Source of the DNA: Atopobium sp034113385
Lineage (GTDB): Bacteria; Actinomycetota; Coriobacteriia; Coriobacteriales; Atopobiaceae
NCBI RefSeq assembly: GCF_034113385.1
Contig: NZ_JAXEXL010000002.1
Coordinates: forward strand, 1 to 64,000
Reading direction: 5' to 3'
DNA: 64,000 bases
Positions 34,509 to 42,456 of this stretch are shown one piece after another. The position numbers and the translations under genes were made by a program. The notes below the pieces were generated by a model, which saw only the letters and a list, made by a program, of their open reading frames with translations, had not been told where the DNA came from and made no database searches. How positions within the stretch are numbered: the stretch's first letter is position 1; every line of letters starts with the position of its first letter.

Positions 34509-35441
34509 ATGATTTACACCCTTACAACCAATCCTGCAGTAGACATGAACATTACCAGCGATGATTTGAGCCCTGATAAGGTCAATCGCACGCGCGATGC
34601 CGTGTATACGCCTAATGGCAAAGGCCTGAACGTGTCTTTTACGCTGGCGCACTATGGCGTGAAATCCCACATTTTGGGATTTTTTGGAGGCTTTACCGGC
34701 AACTATATTGTGGAAGGCGCTTCCAAGATTTGTCCTGTCAAACCCATTTGGATTGACGGCATTACGCGTCTTAATGTATTCCTTACCGTAGGCGATAAGG
34801 AATACAAGCAGGTAAATGCTGGTGCACCAGTAAGTCGTGAGGCACAGCTACAGATGCTTGATCTTATCGATAGTTTGGAAGATTTGGACTGTCTTGTTAT
34901 TTCTGGCAGTCTGTCTCCTCAGATGGATCCCGGCTATTACGACGAGCTTATTGATGTGGTTCAGGCTAAGGGTGCGCAGTTTGTGTTGGATATTTCTCAT
35001 CCGTGCTTGGCCCATTTACTAGAGCGTAATCCGCTGCTCATTAAACCCAATGATGAAGAAGTGGCTGATATTTTTGGCGTGGATGTGCATTCCGAGCAGG
35101 ATAGTATTGCGGCATTGCAGATGCTGCATGAGCGTGGCGCGCAAAACATTTTGCTCACGCTCGGCGGCAACGGTGCGTATTTTTACGATGGGCAGCAGGT
35201 GTATCACGCTACCGCTGCCAAGGTTTCTGTGCTTTCTACGGCTTGTGCGGGTGATGCAACTCTTGCAAGTTTCTTATCAGTTTGGATGGAAAACCGTAGT
35301 AAGGTTAAGAGCGCTTTATCCCGTGCTATGGCAACGGGTGCTAATGTTGCCATGAGTGCAGGTTTGGGAGACTTTGCTTTGGTGGACAAGTTGTCCGCCT
35401 GCATTGAGGTTTCACAGATAAAGCAGGGTAATCGCGCGTAA
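34509..35441 (+). CDS. 1-phosphofructokinase/tagatose-6-phosphate kinase family
   Basis: A 310-residue PfkB-family (FruK/LacC type) sugar-phosphate kinase. N-terminal TLTTNPAVDMNI and the NGKGLNVSFTLAHYG sugar site are present. The C-terminal catalytic motif is STACAGDATLASFL, with CAGD where most kinases have GAGD; the catalytic Asp is kept. With the PTS making a ketose-1-phosphate, the expected reaction is 1-phosphate to 1,6-bisphosphate using ATP. It sits 19 bases after the aldolase and before the PTS gene. Confidence 0.87.
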   Translation: MIYTLTTNPAVDMNITSDDLSPDKVNRTRDAVYTPNGKGLNVSFTLAHYGVKSHILGFFGGFTGNYIVEGASKICPVKPIWIDGITRLNVFLTVGDKEYKQVNAGAPVSREAQLQMLDLIDSLEDLDCLVISGSLSPQMDPGYYDELIDVVQAKGAQFVLDISHPCLAHLLERNPLLIKPNDEEVADIFGVDVHSEQDSIAALQMLHERGAQNILLTLGGNGAYFYDGQQVYHATAAKVSVLSTACAGDATLASFLSVWMENRSKVKSALSRAMATGANVAMSAGLGDFALVDKLSACIEVSQIKQGNRA

Positions 35442-35490
35442 GCGCAAGGGGGATGTGCTAAAAGGCACACAAGAAGGGAGGGGGTTGCAC

Positions 35491-37008
35491 ATGGCTGAAG
35501 ACACACAGGTCTACGACATTATCGCAGCTACCGGTTGTCCAACAGGCATTGCACACACCTTTATGGCCAAGAAGGCGCTGGAGGATGCTGCAGCTGCTAA
35601 GGGCCTTACCATTAAGGTAGAGACTCACGGTCAGGTAGGTATCGAGAACGAGGTCACTCCAGCCGAGATTAAGGCTGCCAAGGCTGTTGTTATCGCTGCC
35701 GATAAGGACGTCAATGCTGAGCGTTTTGCGGGTAAGCCTCTGGTTTCCGTAGGCGTTAGCAAGGCAATCAAGAAAGAGGACGCCGAGGCACTTATCGAGC
35801 AAGCTTTGTCCGCCCAGGCTTCTGGCGAGATGACCGATGAGGTTGCAAACTCTGATTCCAAAACTGCTGCTCCTGCAAAGGAGTCGCTAGGTCACCAGAT
35901 TTATAAGCACCTCATGAATGGTGTAAGCCACATGTTGGTATTTGTTGTTGCTGGTGGTGTTTTGACCGCAATTTCATTCCTCTGGGGCATTACTTCGTTT
36001 AGCTCTACCGCTACGGATTACAATGCCTTTGCTGCATTGCTCAAAACCATTGGCGGCATTTGCATGGGCCTTATGGTTCCTGTGCTTTCTGCGTATATTG
36101 CAGAGTCCATTGGTAAGCGCCCTGCTCTTGTACCTGGTTTTCTTGCCGGTATGATTGCAATTCAGGGCCTTCCCGTATCACCCGAGACTGGCCTTATTGA
36201 CGCTGGCGGCGCTGGTGTAGGCTTTGGTTTCTTGGGTGGCATCATTGGTGGTTTCTTGGCTGGCTATACCATTCTTCTTTTGGAGAAGGTCTTTGCTAAG
36301 CTTCCCGAGAACCTCAATGGTCTTAAGGCAATGTTCTTGTATCCTTTGTGCTCTGCATTCATTGTTGGTTTGGTAATGCTTGGCATTTCTGGCCCTATGG
36401 CAGCAATTAACACTGCAATGATGGACTTCCTTAAGGGTCTTTCTGCTTCTGGTCCTATCGTATTGGGTCTTGCTATTGGCTGCATGTGCGCATTTGATAT
36501 GGGTGGCCCTGTTAACAAGGCTGCTTACGTAACTGGTACCGCAATGCTTACTGAGGCATTGGCTGCTGGTGTAGGCACTTCTACCTACAATTTTGGTACC
36601 AACTTTATGGCTGCAGTTTCTGCTGCTTGCATTGTTCCTCCACTGATTACCACCTTTGCGGTACTTCTTGGTAAGAAGTACTTTACTCAGGAGGATCATG
36701 ACGCTGGTCTGGTTAACTTCATCTTGGGTTGTACTCATATTACCGAGGGCGCAATTCCCTTTATGACCAAGAATATTTGGCCTGTTATGCCCATCATGAT
36801 GCTTGGTTCTTCCATTGGTGCTATTCTTACCATCTTCTTTGGCGTACACGATCCAGCGCCTCATGGTGGCTTCTTGGTACTGCCTGTTGTTGAAGGCGGT
36901 CTGATGTGGGTAGTAGCAATCCTTGCTGGTACCGTTGTTGGTGGTCTGCTGTTCTTGCTCTTTAAACGCAGCCAGTATGTTAAGAATGGCAACAAGGTTG
37001 TTGACTAA
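35491..37008 (+). CDS. PTS fructose-family transporter, IIBC components
   Basis: A 505-residue sugar-uptake and phosphorylation protein. Residues ~6-105 are the IIB domain with phosphorylated Cys16 in GCPTGIAHTF; a ~30-residue linker leads to the IIC channel (~128-500, about ten helices) with GGFLAGY and DMGGPVNKAAY. No IIA or HPr domain is attached, so a separate IIA encoded elsewhere must feed it. The ATG at 35491 follows GGAGGGGG; twelve residues of the longer frame precede that site. It is last of the operon, followed by a terminator. Confidence 0.9.
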   Translation: MAEDTQVYDIIAATGCPTGIAHTFMAKKALEDAAAAKGLTIKVETHGQVGIENEVTPAEIKAAKAVVIAADKDVNAERFAGKPLVSVGVSKAIKKEDAEALIEQALSAQASGEMTDEVANSDSKTAAPAKESLGHQIYKHLMNGVSHMLVFVVAGGVLTAISFLWGITSFSSTATDYNAFAALLKTIGGICMGLMVPVLSAYIAESIGKRPALVPGFLAGMIAIQGLPVSPETGLIDAGGAGVGFGFLGGIIGGFLAGYTILLLEKVFAKLPENLNGLKAMFLYPLCSAFIVGLVMLGISGPMAAINTAMMDFLKGLSASGPIVLGLAIGCMCAFDMGGPVNKAAYVTGTAMLTEALAAGVGTSTYNFGTNFMAAVSAACIVPPLITTFAVLLGKKYFTQEDHDAGLVNFILGCTHITEGAIPFMTKNIWPVMPIMMLGSSIGAILTIFFGVHDPAPHGGFLVLPVVEGGLMWVVAILAGTVVGGLLFLLFKRSQYVKNGNKVVD

Positions 37009-37354
37009 CGTCTGTGAGTGCTGCCCACGTTGTGTGTAATGCCTCATGCCTTGATGTGCCATAAGGCTGCCCTACGAGCGCAGTAGCGTGTAGCGCTCAT
37101 ATTACAGTTTGTTGCGAGAGACTCAGCGTGTGTGCTGGGTCTCTTTTTCTATCCTGCAGCTTAGGCAGATGGTGCAGGAACATCGGGATGGCTTACATAA
37201 ATCCAGCTAGCTTACTTGCCATTTTTTGCCGCTGAGTACGTACGTTACGAAATGCGTTACAAAAACCGTACTCAAAAAATCGCATATGTCGCCACTATAT
37301 ACGCTGTTTTTTGCTAACGTAGGATAATTATTATTCAGCGAACAAGGGATGCTT
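37009..37354. other. intergenic region between PTS gene and brnQ
   Basis: It holds a terminator (37117-37148). The remaining ~200 bases before brnQ contain overlapping GTACGTACGTTACG-like elements at ~37236-37250, of unknown meaning, and the brnQ promoter, which I could not define. No T-box or riboswitch pattern was recognised. Confidence 0.45.
37117..37148 (+). terminator. intrinsic terminator of the ketohexose operon
   Basis: An 11-bp stem AGAGACTCAGC / GCTGGGTCTCT with one G-T pair, loop GTGTGT, then TTTTC. It lies about 110 bases after the PTS stop codon. Confidence 0.8.
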
Positions 37355-38686
37355 ATGCAAGAACAAACCGCCACGCGTCTGAGTGCAAAACATTCTATTA
37401 TCGTGGGCATTACACTTTTCTCGATGCTTTTTGGCGCTGGCAATCTTATTCTTGCTCCCATGGTTGGCGCCCAGGCTGGTACCGCAGTGGCGCCTGCCAT
37501 GGTTGGTTTTATTGTCTCTGCGGTCGGACTACCTATTTTGACCATTGCAGCCGTCGCAAAGATTGGTACTGCCACAGAGTTGGGCAACTTGATTCATCCG
37601 CTGTTCTCAAAGGTATTCATGGCGCTTGTCTACCTAGCCATTGGCCCTTTTTTAGCAATTCCTCGTACAGCTTCTACATCGTTTCAGATGCTTCTGCCTT
37701 TGCTGGGCATCTCGCAGGAGAGGGTAGCACTTGTTCAGCTGCTCTTTACGCTTGTCTTTTTTACCACAGCTTTTGTGTTGGCATTGCATCCAACTAAGCT
37801 TAATAAGCTCATGGGTATGTTTTCTGGTCCAGCACTTATCATCCTCATTACTATGCTGGTTGGCAAAACACTTATGTTTCCGCCTGCCGCTCCAGAAGCA
37901 ACCCAGATAGCTGCCTATAGTTCAAATCCTGCAGTCACTGGTTTTATTCGTGGTTATGAAACGATGGATATGTTGGCAACGCTTGCCTTTGGCGTAGTTG
38001 TTGCCATGAATATTCAGTCATTAGGGCTGGAAAATCCTCGGGATATTTCTGGTCAGGTAATTCGTTCTGGTGTGATTGCTGGTGCAGTCATGGCAGTAGT
38101 GTATCTTGGCATGAGCTATATTGGCGTGACGGTTGGCCCTTTGGTTGGAGCTACCGTAAACGGTGCATCTATCATTGCTTTGGCTGCTAATATTCAGTAT
38201 GGTGTTGCGGGATCAGCGCTTGTTGCTGCAATTTTCTTGATTGCTTGCCTTAATGTATGTGTTGGCTTAGTCAGTTCTATTTCTGAGTATTTTGTTACAA
38301 CAGAGCTTGGGGCGCACCTGAACTATAAACAGATTGCGCTTTGCATCGTTTTAAGTTCTGTGGTGTTTGCAAATTTTGGGCTTACCGCAATTCTGGCGTA
38401 TTCCGTACCTGTCCTTTCTGCCTTATATCCCGTAACCATTATTTTGATGGTGTTGGGGCTTGCTGGTGGTAGTAAGCCTTCAACAGCATTTGCTTGGCGG
38501 TTGACTGTGGCAGTATGTATTGTTATCAGTACATCCATTGCAATAAGAAATGGATTTGCTCCAAAAGTTTGGATTCCATTTGATGTGCTGCCTCTTGCGG
38601 ATGTAAGCCTTGCATGGCTTATACCTTCGATTGTAACGTTTGTATTATGCTGGATGTATAGTGTTGCTGCAGGTAAAAAGGGTTAA
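37355..38686 (+). CDS. brnQ: branched-chain amino acid transporter (LIVCS family)
   Basis: A 443-residue membrane carrier expected to import leucine, isoleucine and valine with a cation. About twelve hydrophobic helices. The first has the family's LFSMLFGAGNLILAPMVG motif; other conserved pieces are LAIPRTASTSF and VCVGLVSSISEYF. ATGs occur at 37349 and 37355; AAGGG (37344-37348) is six bases from the second and abuts the first, so 37355 is chosen. It is followed by a terminator. Confidence 0.9.
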   Translation: MQEQTATRLSAKHSIIVGITLFSMLFGAGNLILAPMVGAQAGTAVAPAMVGFIVSAVGLPILTIAAVAKIGTATELGNLIHPLFSKVFMALVYLAIGPFLAIPRTASTSFQMLLPLLGISQERVALVQLLFTLVFFTTAFVLALHPTKLNKLMGMFSGPALIILITMLVGKTLMFPPAAPEATQIAAYSSNPAVTGFIRGYETMDMLATLAFGVVVAMNIQSLGLENPRDISGQVIRSGVIAGAVMAVVYLGMSYIGVTVGPLVGATVNGASIIALAANIQYGVAGSALVAAIFLIACLNVCVGLVSSISEYFVTTELGAHLNYKQIALCIVLSSVVFANFGLTAILAYSVPVLSALYPVTIILMVLGLAGGSKPSTAFAWRLTVAVCIVISTSIAIRNGFAPKVWIPFDVLPLADVSLAWLIPSIVTFVLCWMYSVAAGKKG

Positions 38687-38726
38687 AGGGCATAGATAAT
38701 ACGCCTGCGCTGGCAACCAAATTACC

Positions 38727-38762
38727 CATAAGCTTAAGCATAAGTCTAGACATAAGCCTAAA
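38727..38762. repeat. three tandem 12-bp repeats (CATAAG units)
   Basis: CATAAGCTTAAG, CATAAGTCTAGA and CATAAGCCTAAA follow each other without gaps, sharing CATAAG and a TA/AA ending. They lie between the brnQ stop and its terminator. Confidence 0.6.
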
Positions 38763-38769
38763 AACACAA

Positions 38770-38802
38770 TGGACTGGAAACACAAGTTTCCAGTCCAATT
38801 TT
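38770..38802 (+). terminator. intrinsic terminator after brnQ
   Basis: A perfect 12-bp stem TGGACTGGAAAC / GTTTCCAGTCCA with a 4-base loop ACAA, followed by ATTTTTG. It separates brnQ from the convergent dehydrogenase gene. Confidence 0.88.
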
Positions 38803-38868
38803 TGAGCCTTGTTTAGAAAGACTCTCTTATGCTACCTGCTGCAGTTACCCACTGCATGGTTTTGCTAC

Positions 38869-39804
38869 TTACTTACTGTAGTCGTAAAAGCCTTTGCCTG
38901 CGTTAATGCCCAGCTCGCCAGCGTCAATCTTAGCCTTAAGCTTTGCGGCAATCTTTGCATGTATTGAGTTAGGGTTAGAAGCATCGGGTTGCATGGCATT
39001 GATGTTGTATGCCGTAGTGAGGCCAACAATGTCAAGAATGCGGAAGGGGCCTGCCGGGGCACCTGTGCCAAGCATCCAGGTTTTATCGATAGTTTCGGGG
39101 TCAGAGACGTCATTGGCCCAAAGTGCAAGACTGGAGTTAATAAAGGGGACAAGCATGGAATTGAGGATATAGCCAGGCTGTTCCTTATGAAGAAGTAGGG
39201 GAACCATACCAATTTGCTGAGCAAACTCTACGACCAGGTCGTAATACGTTTGGTCAGTGCCGGCATGACCCATAACCTCAGCGGTGTTATGAGCCCAAAT
39301 CTCATTAGCAAAGTGCAAGGCGAGGTATTTCTCAGGACGGCCCGTAGCCTTGGCAAAAGTGCTGGGGAGCATGGTGGAGGAGTTGGTTGCTACAACCGTA
39401 CGCTCGGGAAGATGCTTTGCAAGCTCTTGGTAAAAAGCAGTTTTTTGTGCGGGATCTTCTGCAATGGATTCAATAACAAAGTCTACATCTGCTGCTTCTT
39501 CATAGCTGGTAGTGAGTGTAAGGTTGTTGTATGCCGTGAGCACCTGTTCCTTAAGAGCATCAATGCCTGCTGCATCGGGCTTTTCTCCCCAGCTTGCAGG
39601 CCAAGCAGCGTGGATGTTTGTTTTTGCGTCTTCAAGGATGCCCAGATAGATGTCACGAAGACGATCAAACTTGGGGCGAGCACGCGTAATGGAGTCCTCA
39701 GAGCGGAGCCATACCGTGGTATCAAAGCCCTTAAATGCGGTCTGGAATGCAATCTGGCTGCCTAGAACACCGCCGCCTGCCACTGTTACTTTCTTAAAGC
39801 TCAT
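38869..39804 (-). CDS. 3-hydroxyacyl-CoA dehydrogenase family protein
   Basis: A 311-residue NAD-dependent dehydrogenase. Rossmann motif VAGGGVLGSQIAF (~residues 8-20), NSSTMLPS (~142-149), candidate catalytic His in LALHFANEIWAHNTAEVM, and the C-terminal helical domain (GPFRILDIVGLTTAYNI) are all present. The usual HFFNP segment is HFANE, so the substrate may not be a standard fatty acyl-CoA. No thiolase, crotonase or acyl-CoA dehydrogenase lies nearby. It is alone, with GAAGG before its ATG. Confidence 0.85.
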   Translation of the reverse strand: MSFKKVTVAGGGVLGSQIAFQTAFKGFDTTVWLRSEDSITRARPKFDRLRDIYLGILEDAKTNIHAAWPASWGEKPDAAGIDALKEQVLTAYNNLTLTTSYEEAADVDFVIESIAEDPAQKTAFYQELAKHLPERTVVATNSSTMLPSTFAKATGRPEKYLALHFANEIWAHNTAEVMGHAGTDQTYYDLVVEFAQQIGMVPLLLHKEQPGYILNSMLVPFINSSLALWANDVSDPETIDKTWMLGTGAPAGPFRILDIVGLTTAYNINAMQPDASNPNSIHAKIAAKLKAKIDAGELGINAGKGFYDYSK

Positions 39805-40016
39805 GACAAACCTTCTTTCTTATAAAACGCGCGGAGTGCGCGTTGTGCAAACGTAAGCTACAACTGTTCTTCCCACAACAGGTATTTCAAAACGGGATTT
39901 TTTGTACTCCATAAAAAGATTGTATACAACCAATTTTGACGGGGATAAGAAAACCAAGTGTAAAAGGCACCTGTCGAGAGTGAAGAACTCCCGGCCATAC
40001 AAGGAAGGATTTGAGT

Positions 40017-40586
40017 ATGTCTTTGTTTGATGCTCTTGAGAAACGCCGTTCTGTTTATGCACTCAACAAGCATCTTCCTCTTTCTGATGAGGAAGTAGTG
40101 GACATTGTTAAGCGTGCGACTGAACTTACTCCCGACGCCTTTAATATGAAGAGCGCCCACGCCATTGTTGTTATGGGCAAGAAGCACGATGAGCTGTGGG
40201 ATGCCATATATGACGCATTTGGCGGCAAGGTTTCTCGCGAGAAAATCGATGGTTTTAAAGCCGGTGCTGGCACCGTATTGTTTTACATTAACCAAAACAA
40301 GGTACATGCGCTCCAAGAGCAGTTTGTTTCGTATGCAGCAAATTTCCCCATCTGGGCCAACCAAGCAAACGGTATGCTGCAGTCTAACGTTTGGTCTGCT
40401 TTTGCCGAGAAGGGCATTGGAGCCAATCTTCAGCATTACAACCCTGTTATTGATAGTACGCTTGCAGAGATGTTTGATGTCCCTGAGGATTTTACGCTTG
40501 TTGCACAAATGGTATTTGGTGGCATTGCTGCTGCTCCTGATGATAAACCCGCAGATGACGGCACTCGCGTACGAGTGGTTCGTTAA
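40017..40586 (+). CDS. nitroreductase-family FMN oxidoreductase
   Basis: A 189-residue flavin oxidoreductase. It begins with the FMN-phosphate motif EKRRSVYAL and has DAFNMKSAHAIVV, WANQANGMLQSNVWSAFAEKGIGANLQHYNP (a long conserved helix) and the C-terminal FGGIAAAPDDK. Homologues reduce nitro compounds or quinones with NAD(P)H; the natural substrate is unknown. The ATG at 40017 is favoured over TTG 40011 because GGAAGG (40002-40008) is better spaced. Confidence 0.88.
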   Translation: MSLFDALEKRRSVYALNKHLPLSDEEVVDIVKRATELTPDAFNMKSAHAIVVMGKKHDELWDAIYDAFGGKVSREKIDGFKAGAGTVLFYINQNKVHALQEQFVSYAANFPIWANQANGMLQSNVWSAFAEKGIGANLQHYNPVIDSTLAEMFDVPEDFTLVAQMVFGGIAAAPDDKPADDGTRVRVVR

Positions 40587-40648
40587 GGGCTTATCAACCA
40601 ATACGTTTCTCTTATAACCAGCCGCTTGTGAGCGTTGGGATGCTGGTG

Positions 40649-40683
40649 CCGAGGTTGCACAATACGTGTCACCTCGGTTTTTT
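40649..40683 (+). terminator. terminator after the nitroreductase gene
   Basis: Stem CCGAGGT / ACCTCGG enclosing 15 bases with partial further pairing, followed by TTTTTTG. Confidence 0.8.
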
Positions 40684-40823
40684 GTGCCGATAATCCAGTG
40701 CTGCCTCCGCTGGGCTTCTCGAGAGGCGATGGGTGATGTGTAAAGCAAGTCAATCCTTTATGATTAGAACCACTGGTTAGATGCACGATTTGGTGTGGTT
40801 TTGTAAGGCATAGAGGATGGGGC

Positions 40824-41135
40824 ATGAAGAAGGCTGTTCAAGATCAAAGGTTTCGCGAGGAGTATGCGCGAAAACTGAGCTACAAGCGCATAACCATAGG
40901 GATTGGTGTGGTGCTTGTGCTTGCTTGGTGTTTGGCTCGTTATCAATTTAAGGGCTTGCCTGCGCAGGTACTGCAAATGCTTGTAGGAACATTCTTTATT
41001 GCCTATAGCGTAAACGATATACGCTTTGCTTTTGCACAGTTGGATACTTTGGGCAAACTGAAGTGCATCTTGGGCATTGTGTTGGGCGTTCTGGTAATAG
41101 GGCAAGCGATATTCTCTGTGGTGGTGTCGGTATGA
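40824..41135 (+). CDS. hypothetical small membrane protein A
   Basis: A 103-residue protein, not recognised. A basic N-terminus (residues 1-22) precedes three hydrophobic helices (~23-40, ~46-68, ~80-102). Its last codons overlap the start of the next small membrane protein, so the two are translationally coupled and may form a complex. It lies between the nitroreductase and the phosphate operon. Confidence 0.7.
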   Translation: MKKAVQDQRFREEYARKLSYKRITIGIGVVLVLAWCLARYQFKGLPAQVLQMLVGTFFIAYSVNDIRFAFAQLDTLGKLKCILGIVLGVLVIGQAIFSVVVSV

Positions 41136-41401
41136 ATAAACTAAAGGCTCGTTTTTATGCGCATCCTGTAGGTACGGCAATTGAGCTGTCATGCCTTCTT
41201 ATTTTGATTGGCTACAACATAGCTTCCATAGGTTTGAAGATGTATAACTACCGCATGCAGCAAATGACGCTGGGCATGTGTTTTATTACGTTTGGTGTAA
41301 CGGAGCTTATAATCAACCCCAAAAAGAGCAGTAAGCTGACCTCAGTTATCTTTGTGGTTCTTGGCCTTATAAACTGTGTCCTTGCTATTTTTCCTCACTA
41401 A
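41132..41401 (+). CDS. hypothetical small membrane protein B
   Basis: An 89-residue protein. Its ATG overlaps the TGA of the previous gene (ATGA). Like its partner it has three hydrophobic stretches: residues ~15-33, ~42-55 and ~65-85. The two share a similar layout (short basic N-terminus, three helices), so they may be diverged paralogues. Function unknown. Confidence 0.7.
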   Translation: MNKLKARFYAHPVGTAIELSCLLILIGYNIASIGLKMYNYRMQQMTLGMCFITFGVTELIINPKKSSKLTSVIFVVLGLINCVLAIFPH

Positions 41402-41442
41402 TACGCTGTTTGTTTTTCTTGTTGTGCTGAGCTTTACAAATA

Positions 41443-41513
41443 TTTGACATTTTAAAAACTTGCGTTTGACATGCTACTTCTATTGTTTTAGTTGAGCGTT
41501 CGTATCGTTCAAC
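41443..41513 (+). promoter_or_regulatory. pst operon control region
   Basis: TTTGACAT occurs twice, at 41443-41450 and 41465-41472, exactly 22 bp (two helical turns) apart: candidate PhoB/PhoP sites, the second possibly also acting as a -35. An imperfect inverted repeat (GTTGAGCG / CGTTCAAC, 41491-41513) follows just before the AAAGGAG ribosome site. Confidence 0.5.
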
Positions 41514-41539
41514 ATACCAACAAAAGGAGTGGTTCGCAT

Positions 41540-42451
41540 ATGGTAAAAAAGCTCATGCAAGGCGCTGCAAGGTTACGTGGATTGTTCTGTGTTGTGACCG
41601 TCATTAGTTGTGTGGTAGCTCTTGTTGGGTTAAGTGCTTGTTCTTCTCAGGCGCCTTCTAGTAGTGCTTCATCAGGGGTATCTGGTGCAATTTCTGTTAT
41701 TTCTCGCGAGGATGGTTCTGGTACTCGTGGTGCCTTTACCGAGCTGCTTAACATTGAGGATAAGCAGGGCAATGACGCCACTACCGCAAGTGCTGTGGTC
41801 AGTAACTCTACAGCAACGGTTATGACTACCGTTGCTGGCGATAAGGCCTCTATTGGTTACATTTCTCTTGGTGCTTTGAATGATACCGTCAAGGCTGTTA
41901 CGGTTGATGGAGTAGAGCCTTCTGCCGCCACCGTTAAAGATGGCTCCTATAAAGTGGCACGTCCCTTCAATGTTGTTACTGGTGCTCAGCTAAGTGACAA
42001 TGCAAAAGATTTTCTTGCCTTTATTCTTTCTTCTGATGGACAAAAGATTGTTGAGAATAACGGGTATGTGTGCGCTGTAGACAAGCCCCAGGCATATACC
42101 GCAACACAGGCCAGCGGCAAGATTGTTGTGGCGGGCTCCTCTTCTGTGACTCCCGTTATGGAAAAACTTGCAGAGGCATATCAAAAACTCAATCCTCAAG
42201 TATCTGTTGAAGTCCAGCAATCCGATTCGTCTACGGGTATTCAGGGTGCGCTTGATGGCGTATGCGACCTTGGTATGGCTTCTCGTGAGCTTAAGGATTC
42301 CGAGAAAGCAAAGGGTGTTTCTGCAACCAGTATTGCTATAGATGGCATTGCAATAATTATCAACAAAGATAATGCTCATACCAAACTTACCTCCAATCAG
42401 ATTCGCTCCATCTATTTGGGTGAAGTATCTGATTGGTCGGAGGTGGCATAA
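41540..42451 (+). CDS. pstS: phosphate ABC transporter binding lipoprotein, circularly permuted
   Basis: A 303-residue phosphate-binding lipoprotein: signal helix with lipobox LSAC (Cys34), Ser-rich linker, then the binding domain in reversed order. Residues 51-180 (ISVISREDGSGTRGAF, then AIGYISLGALND and DGSYKVARPF) correspond to the C-terminal half of ordinary PstS. Residues 193-303 (GKIVVAGSSSVTPVMEKL, DLGMASRELK, IYLGEVSDWSEVA) correspond to its N-terminal half, ending where normal proteins continue into the GSGTR segment. All phosphate-contact motifs are kept once each, so this is a permutation, not a duplication or truncation. The ATG at 41540 follows AAAGGAG. First gene of pstSCAB-phoU-phoBR. 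Confidence 0.9.
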   Translation: MVKKLMQGAARLRGLFCVVTVISCVVALVGLSACSSQAPSSSASSGVSGAISVISREDGSGTRGAFTELLNIEDKQGNDATTASAVVSNSTATVMTTVAGDKASIGYISLGALNDTVKAVTVDGVEPSAATVKDGSYKVARPFNVVTGAQLSDNAKDFLAFILSSDGQKIVENNGYVCAVDKPQAYTATQASGKIVVAGSSSVTPVMEKLAEAYQKLNPQVSVEVQQSDSSTGIQGALDGVCDLGMASRELKDSEKAKGVSATSIAIDGIAIIINKDNAHTKLTSNQIRSIYLGEVSDWSEVA

Positions 42452-42456
42452 CAAGT

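Noticed and set aside
36178..37062. A 294-codon minus-strand frame opposite the PTS gene
   Set aside because: It is a shadow of the Gly/Ala-rich IIC domain, with Asn/Thr/His-rich meaningless sequence and no start signal.
39858..40748. A 296-codon minus-strand frame opposite the nitroreductase gene
   Set aside because: The plus-strand gene has clear FMN motifs and a ribosome site; this frame also runs through the downstream terminator.
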